Source: Neobacillus piezotolerans (lineage in GTDB: Bacteria > Bacillota > Bacilli > Bacillales > Cytobacillaceae). Taken from it: DNA of 50,960 bases. Made by a program: the position numbers and the translations under genes. The DNA lies in the NCBI RefSeq assembly GCF_003362805.1, contig NZ_QNQT01000019.1, positions 1 through 50,960 of the forward strand, in the 5' to 3' direction. The notes beneath the pieces were generated by a model that was not told the origin of the DNA, searched no databases, and saw only the letters and a program-made list of their open reading frames with translations. Positions 35,414 to 43,634 of the stretch are shown here, in pieces (positions within the stretch are counted from its first letter, which is position 1; the number at the start of each line of letters is the position of its first letter).

Positions 35414-36112
35414 ATGTTTCTTTCATTCAGAGATGCTTTCAGGTTATACACGGGGAGGTTCGAGGGAGTACTGCTGCTCTCCCTCACCATCGTCCTGCCG
35501 CTATTGCTGGGCATTTGGTTTTTAAATAATATTGTTTACTTTTTTGTATTTGACGAATTTACGTCTGCGATTGCCGATTTTTATTACATCTTCCTCACTT
35601 TTTCAGTCCTGATGATTGCTCAAGTTCCGTTCATCGAGATGGTCAAGAGCTATGCTGAGGAGGGAGATTATAAGTATAGGAATATTTATTATGCATTCTT
35701 TACTACCGCCTTTTCCATTTTCTTGTTTGCCATCGCTGTTTCTTTAGCTGCAACGGTAGGGACTATGTTCTTTATCATTCCGGGCCTTATCCTGCTGGTT
35801 TTCTTTTTTACGGCCCCCTATGAATCTGTTATGAGCGGCAAGTCAATCTGGAAATCGATAAAGCCTTCTTTCACTTTTGCGAAGAAGAAATTCTTCCCGC
35901 TGCTTTCCATTATTTTGTTTATTTCTCTAGTGGAAATCATCATAGGATGGATCGGAATGTATGTCATTTATTCAGTCACTGCCTCGCTGCTCGCCCAGAT
36001 TACTGTGCAAATGCTGTTGAACCTCGTCTTTTTTCCATTCCTCAGCATTTGGATAGCTTTCTACTATCTGTCCTGGAAGGAGGGGCATCAACTTGCTCCT
36101 GAAGTTCGCTAG
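35414..36112 (+). CDS. Six-segment membrane protein of the Tad locus
   Basis: 232 residues with about six membrane segments and short soluble loops (MVKSYAEEGDYKYRN; APYESVMSGKSIWKS), resembling YciC-like/GDPD-membrane-domain proteins in layout but not identified with confidence. Start ATG 35414 behind GAGGAGAAGG. The end overlaps the following TadE-like gene by 20 bp, tying it to the pilus unit. Confidence 0.8.
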   Translation: MFLSFRDAFRLYTGRFEGVLLLSLTIVLPLLLGIWFLNNIVYFFVFDEFTSAIADFYYIFLTFSVLMIAQVPFIEMVKSYAEEGDYKYRNIYYAFFTTAFSIFLFAIAVSLAATVGTMFFIIPGLILLVFFFTAPYESVMSGKSIWKSIKPSFTFAKKKFFPLLSIILFISLVEIIIGWIGMYVIYSVTASLLAQITVQMLLNLVFFPFLSIWIAFYYLSWKEGHQLAPEVR

Positions 36113-36542
36113 CGTCATCAGAGAATCGATTTGTTCAAGCCGGGCAGCCAGCATACTTAAAGAAGATAGGGGATCGTCAACCATTGAGTTCCTCGGGATA
36201 TTGCCGATTGTCATTATCGTCCTATCGGTTATGTGGCAGATGATTGTCGGCGTTCATGGGGTAGTTGTTGCGCAATCGGCAGTCAATGAAGCGGCTAAAG
36301 TCTATTCCATTACAGAAGATGCGCTGGAAGCGAGCAAAGCGGCCGAGAACATCGTCTCGACGGCGAGCGGGTATTTGAGCCTTGCGGGAGCGCCAATTGA
36401 AGGAACGGGAGATTATGATCCGAAATTCACTGCCAAGGTGAATGTCGATATTAGGCTCGTGTTCCTTCCAGAGAAGTTGTTTGGCGGCACTACTCCTTCT
36501 GTCACCTATACAACTGAAGCCACAGGCCGGGTGATCAAATGA
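36093..36542 (+). CDS. tadE: TadE-like pseudopilin
   Basis: 149 residues. A prepilin-like junction, DRG then SSTIEFLGILPIVIIVLS (Gly 27, Glu at +5), followed by a hydrophobic helix (about 33-50), then a beta-rich extracellular part. TadE is a minor pilin needed for Flp pilus assembly. TTG start at 36093, 8 nt after AAGGAGGGG (36077-36084). Overlaps the next gene by 4 bp. Confidence 0.88.
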   Translation: MLLKFASVIRESICSSRAASILKEDRGSSTIEFLGILPIVIIVLSVMWQMIVGVHGVVVAQSAVNEAAKVYSITEDALEASKAAENIVSTASGYLSLAGAPIEGTGDYDPKFTAKVNVDIRLVFLPEKLFGGTTPSVTYTTEATGRVIK

Positions 36543-37228
36543 GTAGGGTAAAAGAGCTGCTCAGGCAGGAGGACGGCAATACAGCCCTTTTCCTCATGGG
36601 GATGATTGGGATCATGATGATCATGTTTGTTTTTGTCCTCAACCTTGCCCAGGTTTTTGCCGTAAAGGAACAGGCTAACACGACTTCACAGCAGGCAAGC
36701 CTCGCCGCAACCTCTGTCCTCTACAACAGGATTTGGGAAAAAATCAAGGATCATTCGGATGTGCCAGCGCCAGTGCCTGTGCCAGTGCCTGTTATTTTAG
36801 AAACGATCGAAGAAAAAGTCGATAAAAGAATAATGGATTTGAACAGTGACCCGCGCTTTTCAAAATTCAGCGACAATGAAATCCGTCTTGAAGCGATTGA
36901 CCAGGTCGTAACAGAGGAACTGGATAAGCCGCAAGGGAGAATTTTCCTGAAACCAAAAATTGAAGCAGAACTGCCATATGCCTTAAGGGAAATGGAAGAT
37001 GCCGCCAGGGAAACTATACTGGCCAATGGGGGAAATACCTCGGAGGCTAAGCTTTTCATCAAGGATAATCAAATCCATGTAAAAGCATCCAATACCGTGG
37101 AAGGAACGGCTTATGGGAAGTTTTTTGGTGATTTAAACGAAAAGCTTTTTCAGGAATCAGCTGGCCCTGAAGTGAAATTTCTTGAAAAATTCTCTGGATA
37201 CGAAGGATATGAAGCCTCAATTGATTAA
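36539..37228 (+). CDS. TadG/TadE-like pilus protein
   Basis: 229 residues. N terminus LRQEDG then NTALFLMGMIGIMMIMFVFVL, a TadG-like anchor near residues 14-35 with a possible prepilin site (Gly 13) but no Glu at +5. A Pro-Val repeat (APVPVPVPV) and a long charged helical and beta region follow. Minor pilin or pilus tip/base protein. ATG overlaps the stop of tadE. Confidence 0.8.
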   Translation: MSRVKELLRQEDGNTALFLMGMIGIMMIMFVFVLNLAQVFAVKEQANTTSQQASLAATSVLYNRIWEKIKDHSDVPAPVPVPVPVILETIEEKVDKRIMDLNSDPRFSKFSDNEIRLEAIDQVVTEELDKPQGRIFLKPKIEAELPYALREMEDAARETILANGGNTSEAKLFIKDNQIHVKASNTVEGTAYGKFFGDLNEKLFQESAGPEVKFLEKFSGYEGYEASID

Positions 37229-37296
37229 AAGGTGTGCCAGAGGCCATATAAATCGGAAAAATAACTTGAATCAAATTCAGCCAAGAAGAAATGAGG

Positions 37297-37327
37297 AAGC
37301 TTGATTCTCCAACGTATCAAGCTTTTT
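37297..37327 (+). terminator. Terminator between the two halves of the Tad locus
   Basis: AGCTTGAT (37298-37305) / ATCAAGCT (37316-37323) followed by TTTTT, extendable by flanking GGAA/TTCC. Splits the locus into two transcription units or gives partial attenuation. Confidence 0.85.
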
Positions 37328-37393
37328 CCTGCATATATGGACAGCCAGACATTTTAGCCCAATAAAATATAGAGAAGGATTGGAGGTTGTGGT

Positions 37394-38605
37394 GTGTACA
37401 AACGCCTGAGACGGACTGTTGCTGTATTGTCCATTTGCTTAATTTGGGCTATTGGAATGATGCCGGTGGCTACTTTTGCTGAAGTGAAGCCTTGGAAGGG
37501 GAACCCTTGGGAAGGCACCCCCTGGGAAGGAAACCCGTGGGAAGGGGAAACTTGGGAAGGGGAGACATGGGAAGGCGAATCATGGGAAGGTAATTCAGGG
37601 GAAAATCCTGGAGGAACCGGACCGGGTAGCCAGAATTCAAACTATCCTGGAGGAACCGGACCAGGTGGCCAGGATCCAAACAATCCTGGAGGAACGGGAA
37701 CGAATGGCAACGATCCAAACAATCCTAACGGGACTCCGGATGGAAACACAGGCCCGTGGACGCCTGGGCAAAATGGCGACAATCCTGAAGGGAACGGGCC
37801 AGGGGCTCCCGGCCAGGAACCAGGAGCCCCAGGAATACCTGAATTTGGTCCCAACAGCCCCTACCAACAGAGCAAACTACTGGGCTGGCAATTTTATGCC
37901 GGTAAAATTGCAGGAATCGGTTTCACATCGGCAACCAGTTTATTAGCTTATCAAAATGGCCATCGTTTGCTTAGAGTCATAGACGGTGCGACCGGTCAAA
38001 CGACAAACTACCTAGCAACCGGAACGAAAAAACTGACGGTGCCAGCCAATGCCCCCTGGTATAAAAAAGCGACCGTGCCTGTTCAGAATTTCCTGATGGA
38101 AATAGGACGAAACGGCAAAAAGGTGAAGGATGCCTCTGTCAAAAAGACTTTTAATCTGCTGCCAGGGAAGAAAGAATTGAGGGTGCTTCCGCCAAACAAC
38201 CATTATGTAAACCCGGGGTCCGCTTTTAAGCACAGGCTTGCTAAAGGGGGCGGATGGGCAATCAACAGTGGTTTTGCCATCTATGGTGCCTATAAGCAGC
38301 ATGGCTTTGGAAATACCGATTTTGTAGCAACAGCCGTTACGGAAACTGCTTTCAGCGTCGGTGCAGCCGCAGCGGGTTCCGCCATAGGAACCATGATTGC
38401 TGGTGCGGCGATTGGTTCTTCGGTGCCCGTTGTGGGAACGATTATTGGTGCCTTTGCAGGAATAGCCATAGGATTTGCGCTTGAAACAAATGTGGGCAGA
38501 AAAGTGAAGGATTTTGTCCGAACAAATGTGAAAAAAGGATTGGACAAAGGGGTTTCCTTGGCGAAAAAAGGCTGGTCGGTGGTGAAGGGCTGGTTTGGTG
38601 GTTAA
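37394..38605 (+). CDS. Secreted tryptophan-repeat protein 2
   Basis: 403 residues. Signal peptide (cut near TFAEV), then seven 5-residue units W-E/K-G-x-x (residues 34-68), then a collagen-like Gly/Pro/Asn linker (GGTGPG, NPNGT, GAPGQEPGAPG) to about 155. The C-terminal domain has a long Gly/Ala zipper (SVGAAAAGSAIGTMIAGAAIG) and a basic amphipathic tail ending KGWSVVKGWFGG. It matches protein 1 in the PW-x-GNPW start, repeat logic and tail. The glycine zipper could insert into membranes. GTG start with GGAGGT upstream. Confidence 0.85.
   Translation: MYKRLRRTVAVLSICLIWAIGMMPVATFAEVKPWKGNPWEGTPWEGNPWEGETWEGETWEGESWEGNSGENPGGTGPGSQNSNYPGGTGPGGQDPNNPGGTGTNGNDPNNPNGTPDGNTGPWTPGQNGDNPEGNGPGAPGQEPGAPGIPEFGPNSPYQQSKLLGWQFYAGKIAGIGFTSATSLLAYQNGHRLLRVIDGATGQTTNYLATGTKKLTVPANAPWYKKATVPVQNFLMEIGRNGKKVKDASVKKTFNLLPGKKELRVLPPNNHYVNPGSAFKHRLAKGGGWAINSGFAIYGAYKQHGFGNTDFVATAVTETAFSVGAAAAGSAIGTMIAGAAIGSSVPVVGTIIGAFAGIAIGFALETNVGRKVKDFVRTNVKKGLDKGVSLAKKGWSVVKGWFGG
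37493..37597 (+). repeat. 15-bp coding repeat for W-E-G-x-x units
   Basis: Seven units, each TGG-GAA/AAG-GG-N plus two codons, encoding WKGNP, WEGTP, WEGNP, WEGET, WEGET, WEGES, WEGNS. The unit length equals that in the first Trp-repeat gene. Confidence 0.9.
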
Positions 38606-38649
38606 TTGCAGCCCTGCTCCAACACCCTACGCAGTTCAGGAGGTTTTTT

Positions 38650-39027
38650 ATGGTTTTATCTAGGTTGTTTATCGCGATTTGTACAGGAATATTCCTTTCA
38701 GCTGGTTTTGGCTATGTTACGTTTTATCTTCCGTTTTTAAATAATCTTTTTGGGGTAATGGTGTGCCTGGCGGTTACGTATATAGCCGCCGGGCTCCTCA
38801 GTGCCTGGGCTTGGGAATCTGGCCCTTATATGGCAGCCACGATTACGGGCGCTGTGGTATGTTTGTTCAATTATTTTTTCATGGTCCTTCTCGTGGCGGG
38901 GGATATGATTTTCACCCCAGACATCTTTGGCCTCTCCCTCTTATTGGCCATTATGTTCAGCAACCTGGGTGCCTTGATTTTTAAAAGCAGGAAAAGGAAA
39001 CGAGAGGGGGCCAGTGCATGGCATTAA
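38650..39027 (+). CDS. Four-segment small membrane protein
   Basis: 125 residues, about four hydrophobic segments and a basic tail (KSRKRKREGA). No family recognised. CAGGAGG precedes the ATG. Overlaps the next gene by 10 bp. Confidence 0.75.
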   Translation: MVLSRLFIAICTGIFLSAGFGYVTFYLPFLNNLFGVMVCLAVTYIAAGLLSAWAWESGPYMAATITGAVVCLFNYFFMVLLVAGDMIFTPDIFGLSLLLAIMFSNLGALIFKSRKRKREGASAWH

Positions 39028-39482
39028 ATACCCATCCATCGGTGGAAGACGAAGCCCTTTATCAAGGGAGTTTCTTAAGGCCTAGTATCCGCATGGCTCC
39101 AGTCTGGCTGACCGTTCTCTTAAGCATATTGACCTTAGGAATTTATTACCCTTACTGGCTGCTTAAAAGGAGGGATGAGGTGAATAGGCTTGCGGGGAAA
39201 AAAATCATACATAAATGGGTTCCGTGGCTCGTATTGATTTTGTATTCAGTTTCCGCGCTGGTTTTTACGATTGGACCGTTCTTCCTAAATGAAATTGCCA
39301 TCATGCTTTATGAGTATATCGATAACTTAATTACTGTCTTTGGGGTTTCGTGCATAATCTGGTATTCTTTTAGAATAAGAGAAGTGCTTTTGGAAAAGAT
39401 GGAGGATGAATCAATTAATGGCATCTTGACATTTTTTCTAACCATTTGGTACTTGCAGTATAAAATCAACAAGATGGAATAA
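39018..39482 (+). CDS. DUF4234-like membrane protein
   Basis: 154 residues with three or four membrane segments. The motif SILTLGIYYPYWLLKRRDEVN after the first segment is that of DUF4234 proteins; function unknown. Translationally coupled to the preceding gene. Confidence 0.7.
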   Translation: MALNTHPSVEDEALYQGSFLRPSIRMAPVWLTVLLSILTLGIYYPYWLLKRRDEVNRLAGKKIIHKWVPWLVLILYSVSALVFTIGPFFLNEIAIMLYEYIDNLITVFGVSCIIWYSFRIREVLLEKMEDESINGILTFFLTIWYLQYKINKME

Positions 39483-39552
39483 TGAATAAAATATTTTCAA
39501 AAAAACCAGTAACTTGAAAGAGCTGGAAGTGACTATTTCTGGAGGTGACGAA

Positions 39553-40137
39553 ATGAATTTAGGACCGTATTGGGAGGACCCGCTTGCGAACAATGTCATC
39601 CCATCTGTAATCCTCCCTCTCATAACAATTTTTTCCTTTATGTTCTATCCGGAGAAAAGTGATACTGCTGTAATAGTTGGCCTCATCGCCAGTTTGGTGT
39701 TGGTCGCTGCCTCTGTAATCACCAAAGTGAAGAACCTCCAATATTATTTGAACTGGCGTCTTGGAGTCATGATGCTATTCATCGATTCCGCGATGATATT
39801 CATGGCGCTGACCATCTCCAGGGCGTACGGCAAATTCCTTCCTTGTATACTATTGCTGTTACTAATGCTGATAGCGATTGTATTAAGCCATAAATTTGCC
39901 GAAAGATATTTGGATGAACTTCATTCTCCAAAGACTAAATTAGGCAAAATGATCATCTTGATCGGATTCATCGGAAGCGGTGGAGGAGCAATGATTGGCT
40001 ATATTTCCACCCAGACAATTGGCGCACATATCGCAGCCCCTATCATATTCATAGTTGCGCTCATTGTCGTGGGCTTCATTCACGCCCGCTTCCAGCTTGT
40101 GGCCATCGAAAAAAAATACGAAGCCTTCGACAGGTAG
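39553..40137 (+). CDS. Multi-segment membrane protein
   Basis: 194 residues, about six hydrophobic segments, short loops, no signal peptide. Family not recognised. GGAGGTGA (39541-39548) selects the ATG at 39553 over an in-frame start 13 residues earlier. It may form part of an envelope complex with its two neighbours. Confidence 0.75.
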   Translation: MNLGPYWEDPLANNVIPSVILPLITIFSFMFYPEKSDTAVIVGLIASLVLVAASVITKVKNLQYYLNWRLGVMMLFIDSAMIFMALTISRAYGKFLPCILLLLLMLIAIVLSHKFAERYLDELHSPKTKLGKMIILIGFIGSGGGAMIGYISTQTIGAHIAAPIIFIVALIVVGFIHARFQLVAIEKKYEAFDR

Positions 40138-40179
40138 AATCTACCGATCGAAGGTTTATTCGTTTGTTGGGGGAATTTG

Positions 40180-41556
40180 ATGAGCAAACACTACGGTAAA
40201 TTAGTTGTGTTCATGTTTTGCTTCGCATTGATGGCTGGCTGTCAGCAGGATAAGGAAGCAGCCAAAAAACCCGCCAAGGAAGAACAGGCGGTAAAAGCTG
40301 AGGGAAAAGAAACTCCCAAACAGCAGCCAGATGAAAGAAGCAGCACGTTTAGTTCTGATGCTCCAGAACTGCCTGCCAATCTTGAAGGAGCCCTCAAGTA
40401 TACTGCCGGTAAATTTTCGGCTAAAGAAACGAAAGACCTGGATGATGAGGTAAAAGCTGAATTAAGCACTGTCCCGAAGTTCCCTGAAAACGCGGATGAG
40501 GAACAGTATGATACTCTCATCAGGTACCTTTATTCTCTTTATAAACGCGATTATGTGGACCCGAGGGAAGCGTTAAAGGCCCAGCAGGTGGGAGCGGCGC
40601 CGGCTTCCCAGGATGCTCCTGCAGAAAAAGGGACATATAATGTTGAAGTTATTCTCGATTCAAGCGGAAGCATGGCCAATAAAATGGGATTAAAAACCAG
40701 GATGGAGCTGGCCAAGGAAGCAATCCGTAAATTTGCCGCATCCCTGCCTAAGGAAGCCAATATCAGCCTCCGTGTGTATGGCCATAAAGGAACAGGGGCC
40801 GAGAAAGATAAACAGCTTTCCTGTGGGTCCAATGAGCTGGTTTACAGCCCGCAATCCTTCAATGCATCCGGACTTGACACTGCGTTAGGAAAGTTCAAAC
40901 CAGCTGGGTGGACGCCTCTTGCCGGGGCAATCAAGGCGGCCCAAGATGACCTTGCAGCCTACAAAGGCAAGGAGAATAAAAACATCATTTATATTGTCAG
41001 TGACGGAATCGAAACATGCGGTGGGAATCCCGTGGCAGCCGCGGAAAGCTTGAAGGCTTCCGGAATTGACCCGGTAGTGAATATCATCGGGTTTGACGTG
41101 AATGCCAAAGATGCCGAGCAGCTGCACAGCATTGCAAAAGCGGCAGGCGGCATATACAAGAATGTTCAAAACCAGGATCAGCTGCAGAATGAATTCCAAA
41201 AATCAATTCAAGAATCATTGGATTGGATTAATTGGAAGAATAAAGAATCGTTAAATGCTCTGACCAAATCTAATAATCAAATGCTGGATATTTATGGACT
41301 GACGAATGAATGGAGAGCAAAAATTCGCCAAGAACAGTATTTAGTCCAGTTTTCCCTCGTAGAACTGGATAGCCAGGGCAAAATTACAAATAAACAAAAC
41401 TATGAAATCTTTGAGCGGGCAAAGGGATTTTTCAACAAAGAGATCGAGCTTGTAGATGAATTGGAGAAAACACTCATTCAGTCCACGAAACAGGATTTGG
41501 ATACGACTTTAAAGCAAATCGACAGTATTTATGAGCAAAATGTCTCCCAGAAATAA
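40180..41556 (+). CDS. von Willebrand factor A domain lipoprotein 2
   Basis: 458 residues. Lipobox LMAGC (Cys 21), charged linker, helical middle part, vWA from about 152 with MIDAS DSSGS, GWTP and SDGIE, and a long charged helical tail. It is clearly paralogous to the vWA lipoprotein at 32112 (shared RVYGHKGTG, GIETC, IGFD/E). Similar to B. subtilis YwmC/YwmD by memory. Start ATG 40180 behind GGGGGA. Ends the locus, followed by a bidirectional terminator. Confidence 0.9.
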   Translation: MSKHYGKLVVFMFCFALMAGCQQDKEAAKKPAKEEQAVKAEGKETPKQQPDERSSTFSSDAPELPANLEGALKYTAGKFSAKETKDLDDEVKAELSTVPKFPENADEEQYDTLIRYLYSLYKRDYVDPREALKAQQVGAAPASQDAPAEKGTYNVEVILDSSGSMANKMGLKTRMELAKEAIRKFAASLPKEANISLRVYGHKGTGAEKDKQLSCGSNELVYSPQSFNASGLDTALGKFKPAGWTPLAGAIKAAQDDLAAYKGKENKNIIYIVSDGIETCGGNPVAAAESLKASGIDPVVNIIGFDVNAKDAEQLHSIAKAAGGIYKNVQNQDQLQNEFQKSIQESLDWINWKNKESLNALTKSNNQMLDIYGLTNEWRAKIRQEQYLVQFSLVELDSQGKITNKQNYEIFERAKGFFNKEIELVDELEKTLIQSTKQDLDTTLKQIDSIYEQNVSQK

Positions 41557-41585
41557 AGGGTGGGGACCTAGAATATAAAAATAAT

Positions 41586-41612
41586 AAACCAGGCTGCCGG
41601 GCAGCCTGGTTT
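41586..41612. terminator. Bidirectional terminator at the end of the Tad locus
   Basis: Perfect 12-bp stem AAACCAGGCTGC (41586-41597) / GCAGCCTGGTTT (41601-41612). T-rich on both sides; it serves the vWA gene and the convergent membrane protein gene. Confidence 0.93.
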
Positions 41613-41615
41613 ATT

Positions 41616-41927
41616 TTAAAAATGCTGATGGTAGGTTTTCGTACTGGCCCTGTAGGCATCAAGCAAAATGACGACGGCGGAAATCATATGCATGACCATG
41701 CCGACAAAAGGAATCCAGCCAATTACCGAAGTAATCAAACCAATAATATTCCCTGCCTTGGTTTCATCTTCCCTGACCGCAAACACAATCGTGACAATAT
41801 GCAGGATGGCCATCAAAAATAAAGGCGTCCAGGCTGTCGAAAGAATGATTATGCCGCCGAGGACAGGAATTCCCAGCAGTGCCTCAAGGCCGCCGGTAAT
41901 CCATTTTAAGATGGTTGAAGTTCTCAT
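41616..41927 (-). CDS. Small membrane protein
   Basis: 103 residues, three or four hydrophobic segments (GIIILSTAW, FLMAILHIVTIVFA, IIGLITSVIGWIPFVGMVMHMI). Conserved-looking but no family identified. Ribosome binding site GAGGGGA upstream. Convergent with the Tad locus. Confidence 0.78.
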   Translation of the reverse strand: MRTSTILKWITGGLEALLGIPVLGGIIILSTAWTPLFLMAILHIVTIVFAVREDETKAGNIIGLITSVIGWIPFVGMVMHMISAVVILLDAYRASTKTYHQHF

Positions 41928-42005
41928 TTTTATTTCCCCTCTTTTCTTTGTTAACTATTCTTTACGATCGAGCCTTTAAAAAAGATTCATACTAGCCGGA
42001 TTTTC

Positions 42006-42476
42006 TTAAGCCTTTTCCATGACAATGAATTCGATTTCCCCCCTGTAAAAGCGCATAGCTTCCTGGAAGCCAGCTTTCCGGTAAAGGCGGACTGCCCTAT
42101 CATTAAATGCCGCAACTGTAAGCCTGAAGGGTACCCCAGGAAGTTCCCCTTGTAAATGGTCCAGGATACTTAAAAAGAAGGCAAAGCCAAACCCTTTTCC
42201 AGTCAATTCGGGTTTCATTCCAAGGCCCAAATCGATAAAGCCATCGGAATAAGCTCCAAATTTTTCTCCAGCCGGCACCTGTGCCGACACTCCTATACAG
42301 AAAAATCCGGTCAGCGAGCCATCCGGACCTATAACAGCATAATAAGGGTGTTCCATTAACTCCTTTATCCCTTCAGGAGAGTCGGAACTGTTGTAAAAGT
42401 CATAGGGGGGTTCGTACTTCCAGCTTACTATCTTGGTGGCGTATTGCTCATTCATTTTGTCTATTATCAGTTCCAT
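42006..42476 (-). CDS. GNAT family N-acetyltransferase
   Basis: 156 residues with a GNAT core: acetyl-CoA loop ELTGKGFGFAFF and the C-terminal LTVAAFNDRAVRLYRKAGF. Substrate unknown. AAGGAG precedes the ATG. A single gene, divergent from the yeaC operon; the gap 42477-42677 also has the palindrome CCGTCAT-ATA-ATGACGG (42541-42557). Confidence 0.88.
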   Translation of the reverse strand: MELIIDKMNEQYATKIVSWKYEPPYDFYNSSDSPEGIKELMEHPYYAVIGPDGSLTGFFCIGVSAQVPAGEKFGAYSDGFIDLGLGMKPELTGKGFGFAFFLSILDHLQGELPGVPFRLTVAAFNDRAVRLYRKAGFQEAMRFYRGEIEFIVMEKA

Positions 42477-42590
42477 ATTAATCTCCTTAAAAATCCCTCA
42501 TTCTTTTTTCAAATAATTTGAAACTTTTTACCAGTCGATTCCGTCATATAATGACGGGGTTTCTAACATATTTGTAAAGAATACAGGTAT

Positions 42591-42620
42591 TTGACAGAAT
42601 TTATAGAATTATCCTATATA
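42591..42620 (+). promoter_or_regulatory. Promoter of the yeaC-yeaD-yebA operon
   Basis: TTGACA (42591-42596) with TATATA (42615-42620), spacing 18. About 58 bp before the ATG. Confidence 0.6.
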
Positions 42621-42677
42621 TGTTAAACTTACTATATGGCCTGTAAAACATCAATCTATGAATTCAGGAGGAAGGAT

Positions 42678-43634
42678 ATGTCGCATGATATTATGAATCT
42701 TAATATTGAGAGAATACTGGCAAATATTGAAAAAGTCATGACTGGTAAAAGGAATGTTGCGGAATTAAGCCTTGTTGCTTTGCTTGCCGAAGGGCATGTC
42801 TTGCTTGAAGACGTCCCAGGTGTAGGGAAAACGATGATGGTACGCGCGCTTGCGAAGTCGGTTGGCGCCTCTTTCAGGAGGATTCAATTCACTCCTGACC
42901 TGCTGCCGTCGGATGTGACTGGCGTTTCGATTTACAACCCGAAAGAAATGGAGTTCCAATTTCGCCCCGGTCCGATTATGGGCAATATTATCCTTGCCGA
43001 TGAAATAAACCGGACATCGCCGAAAACACAGTCGGCCCTTCTTGAAGGGATGGAGGAGAGCAGTGTCACCATTGACGGGGTAACCCACCGCCTGGAGAAA
43101 CCATTTTTCGTCATGGCAACCCAGAACCCAATTGAATATGAAGGAACGTATCCACTTCCGGAAGCCCAGCTCGACCGCTTCCTGCTTAAAATGAAGATGG
43201 GGTATCCGGAAGTCCATGAAGAAGTGGAAGTCCTGAATAGGGCCCAGAAAACCCCTCCAATTGAAGAACTGGAACCTGTTGTCAGCCTTGAAGAGCTAAG
43301 GGCCCTTCAATCCGAAATAAAAAATGTTTTTGTAGAGGATACCATCAAAAGGTATATTGTTGATATTTCCAACCGGACACGAGTCCATGAAAATGTGTAC
43401 CTTGGCGCAAGCCCGCGTGGATCAATCGGATTGATGAAGGCCGCGCAGGCATATGCCTTTATATGCGGCCGCGACTTTGTCCTCCCGGATGATATACAAT
43501 ATCTGGCTCCGTTTGTCCTATCCCACAGGATTATCCTAAAGTCGGAGGCTAAATTTGAAGGGATCACCGCCGAGGAAATTATCAGCCGGATTGTCGCCAG
43601 GGTGCCGGTGCCGGTTCAAAGGCTTGTGAAGTAA
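42678..43634 (+). CDS. yeaC: MoxR-family AAA ATPase
   Basis: 318 residues. Walker A GVGKTMM after LLEDVPG, Walker B region NIILADEINRTSPKTQSALLEGMEE, sensor ATQNPIEYEGTYPLPEAQLDRF, all typical of MoxR. MoxR ATPases work with DUF58 and vWA proteins in folding or activation of envelope complexes. CAGGAGG (42665-42671) selects the ATG at 42678 over a start 14 residues earlier. Directly followed by yeaD, as in B. subtilis. Confidence 0.95.
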   Translation: MSHDIMNLNIERILANIEKVMTGKRNVAELSLVALLAEGHVLLEDVPGVGKTMMVRALAKSVGASFRRIQFTPDLLPSDVTGVSIYNPKEMEFQFRPGPIMGNIILADEINRTSPKTQSALLEGMEESSVTIDGVTHRLEKPFFVMATQNPIEYEGTYPLPEAQLDRFLLKMKMGYPEVHEEVEVLNRAQKTPPIEELEPVVSLEELRALQSEIKNVFVEDTIKRYIVDISNRTRVHENVYLGASPRGSIGLMKAAQAYAFICGRDFVLPDDIQYLAPFVLSHRIILKSEAKFEGITAEEIISRIVARVPVPVQRLVK

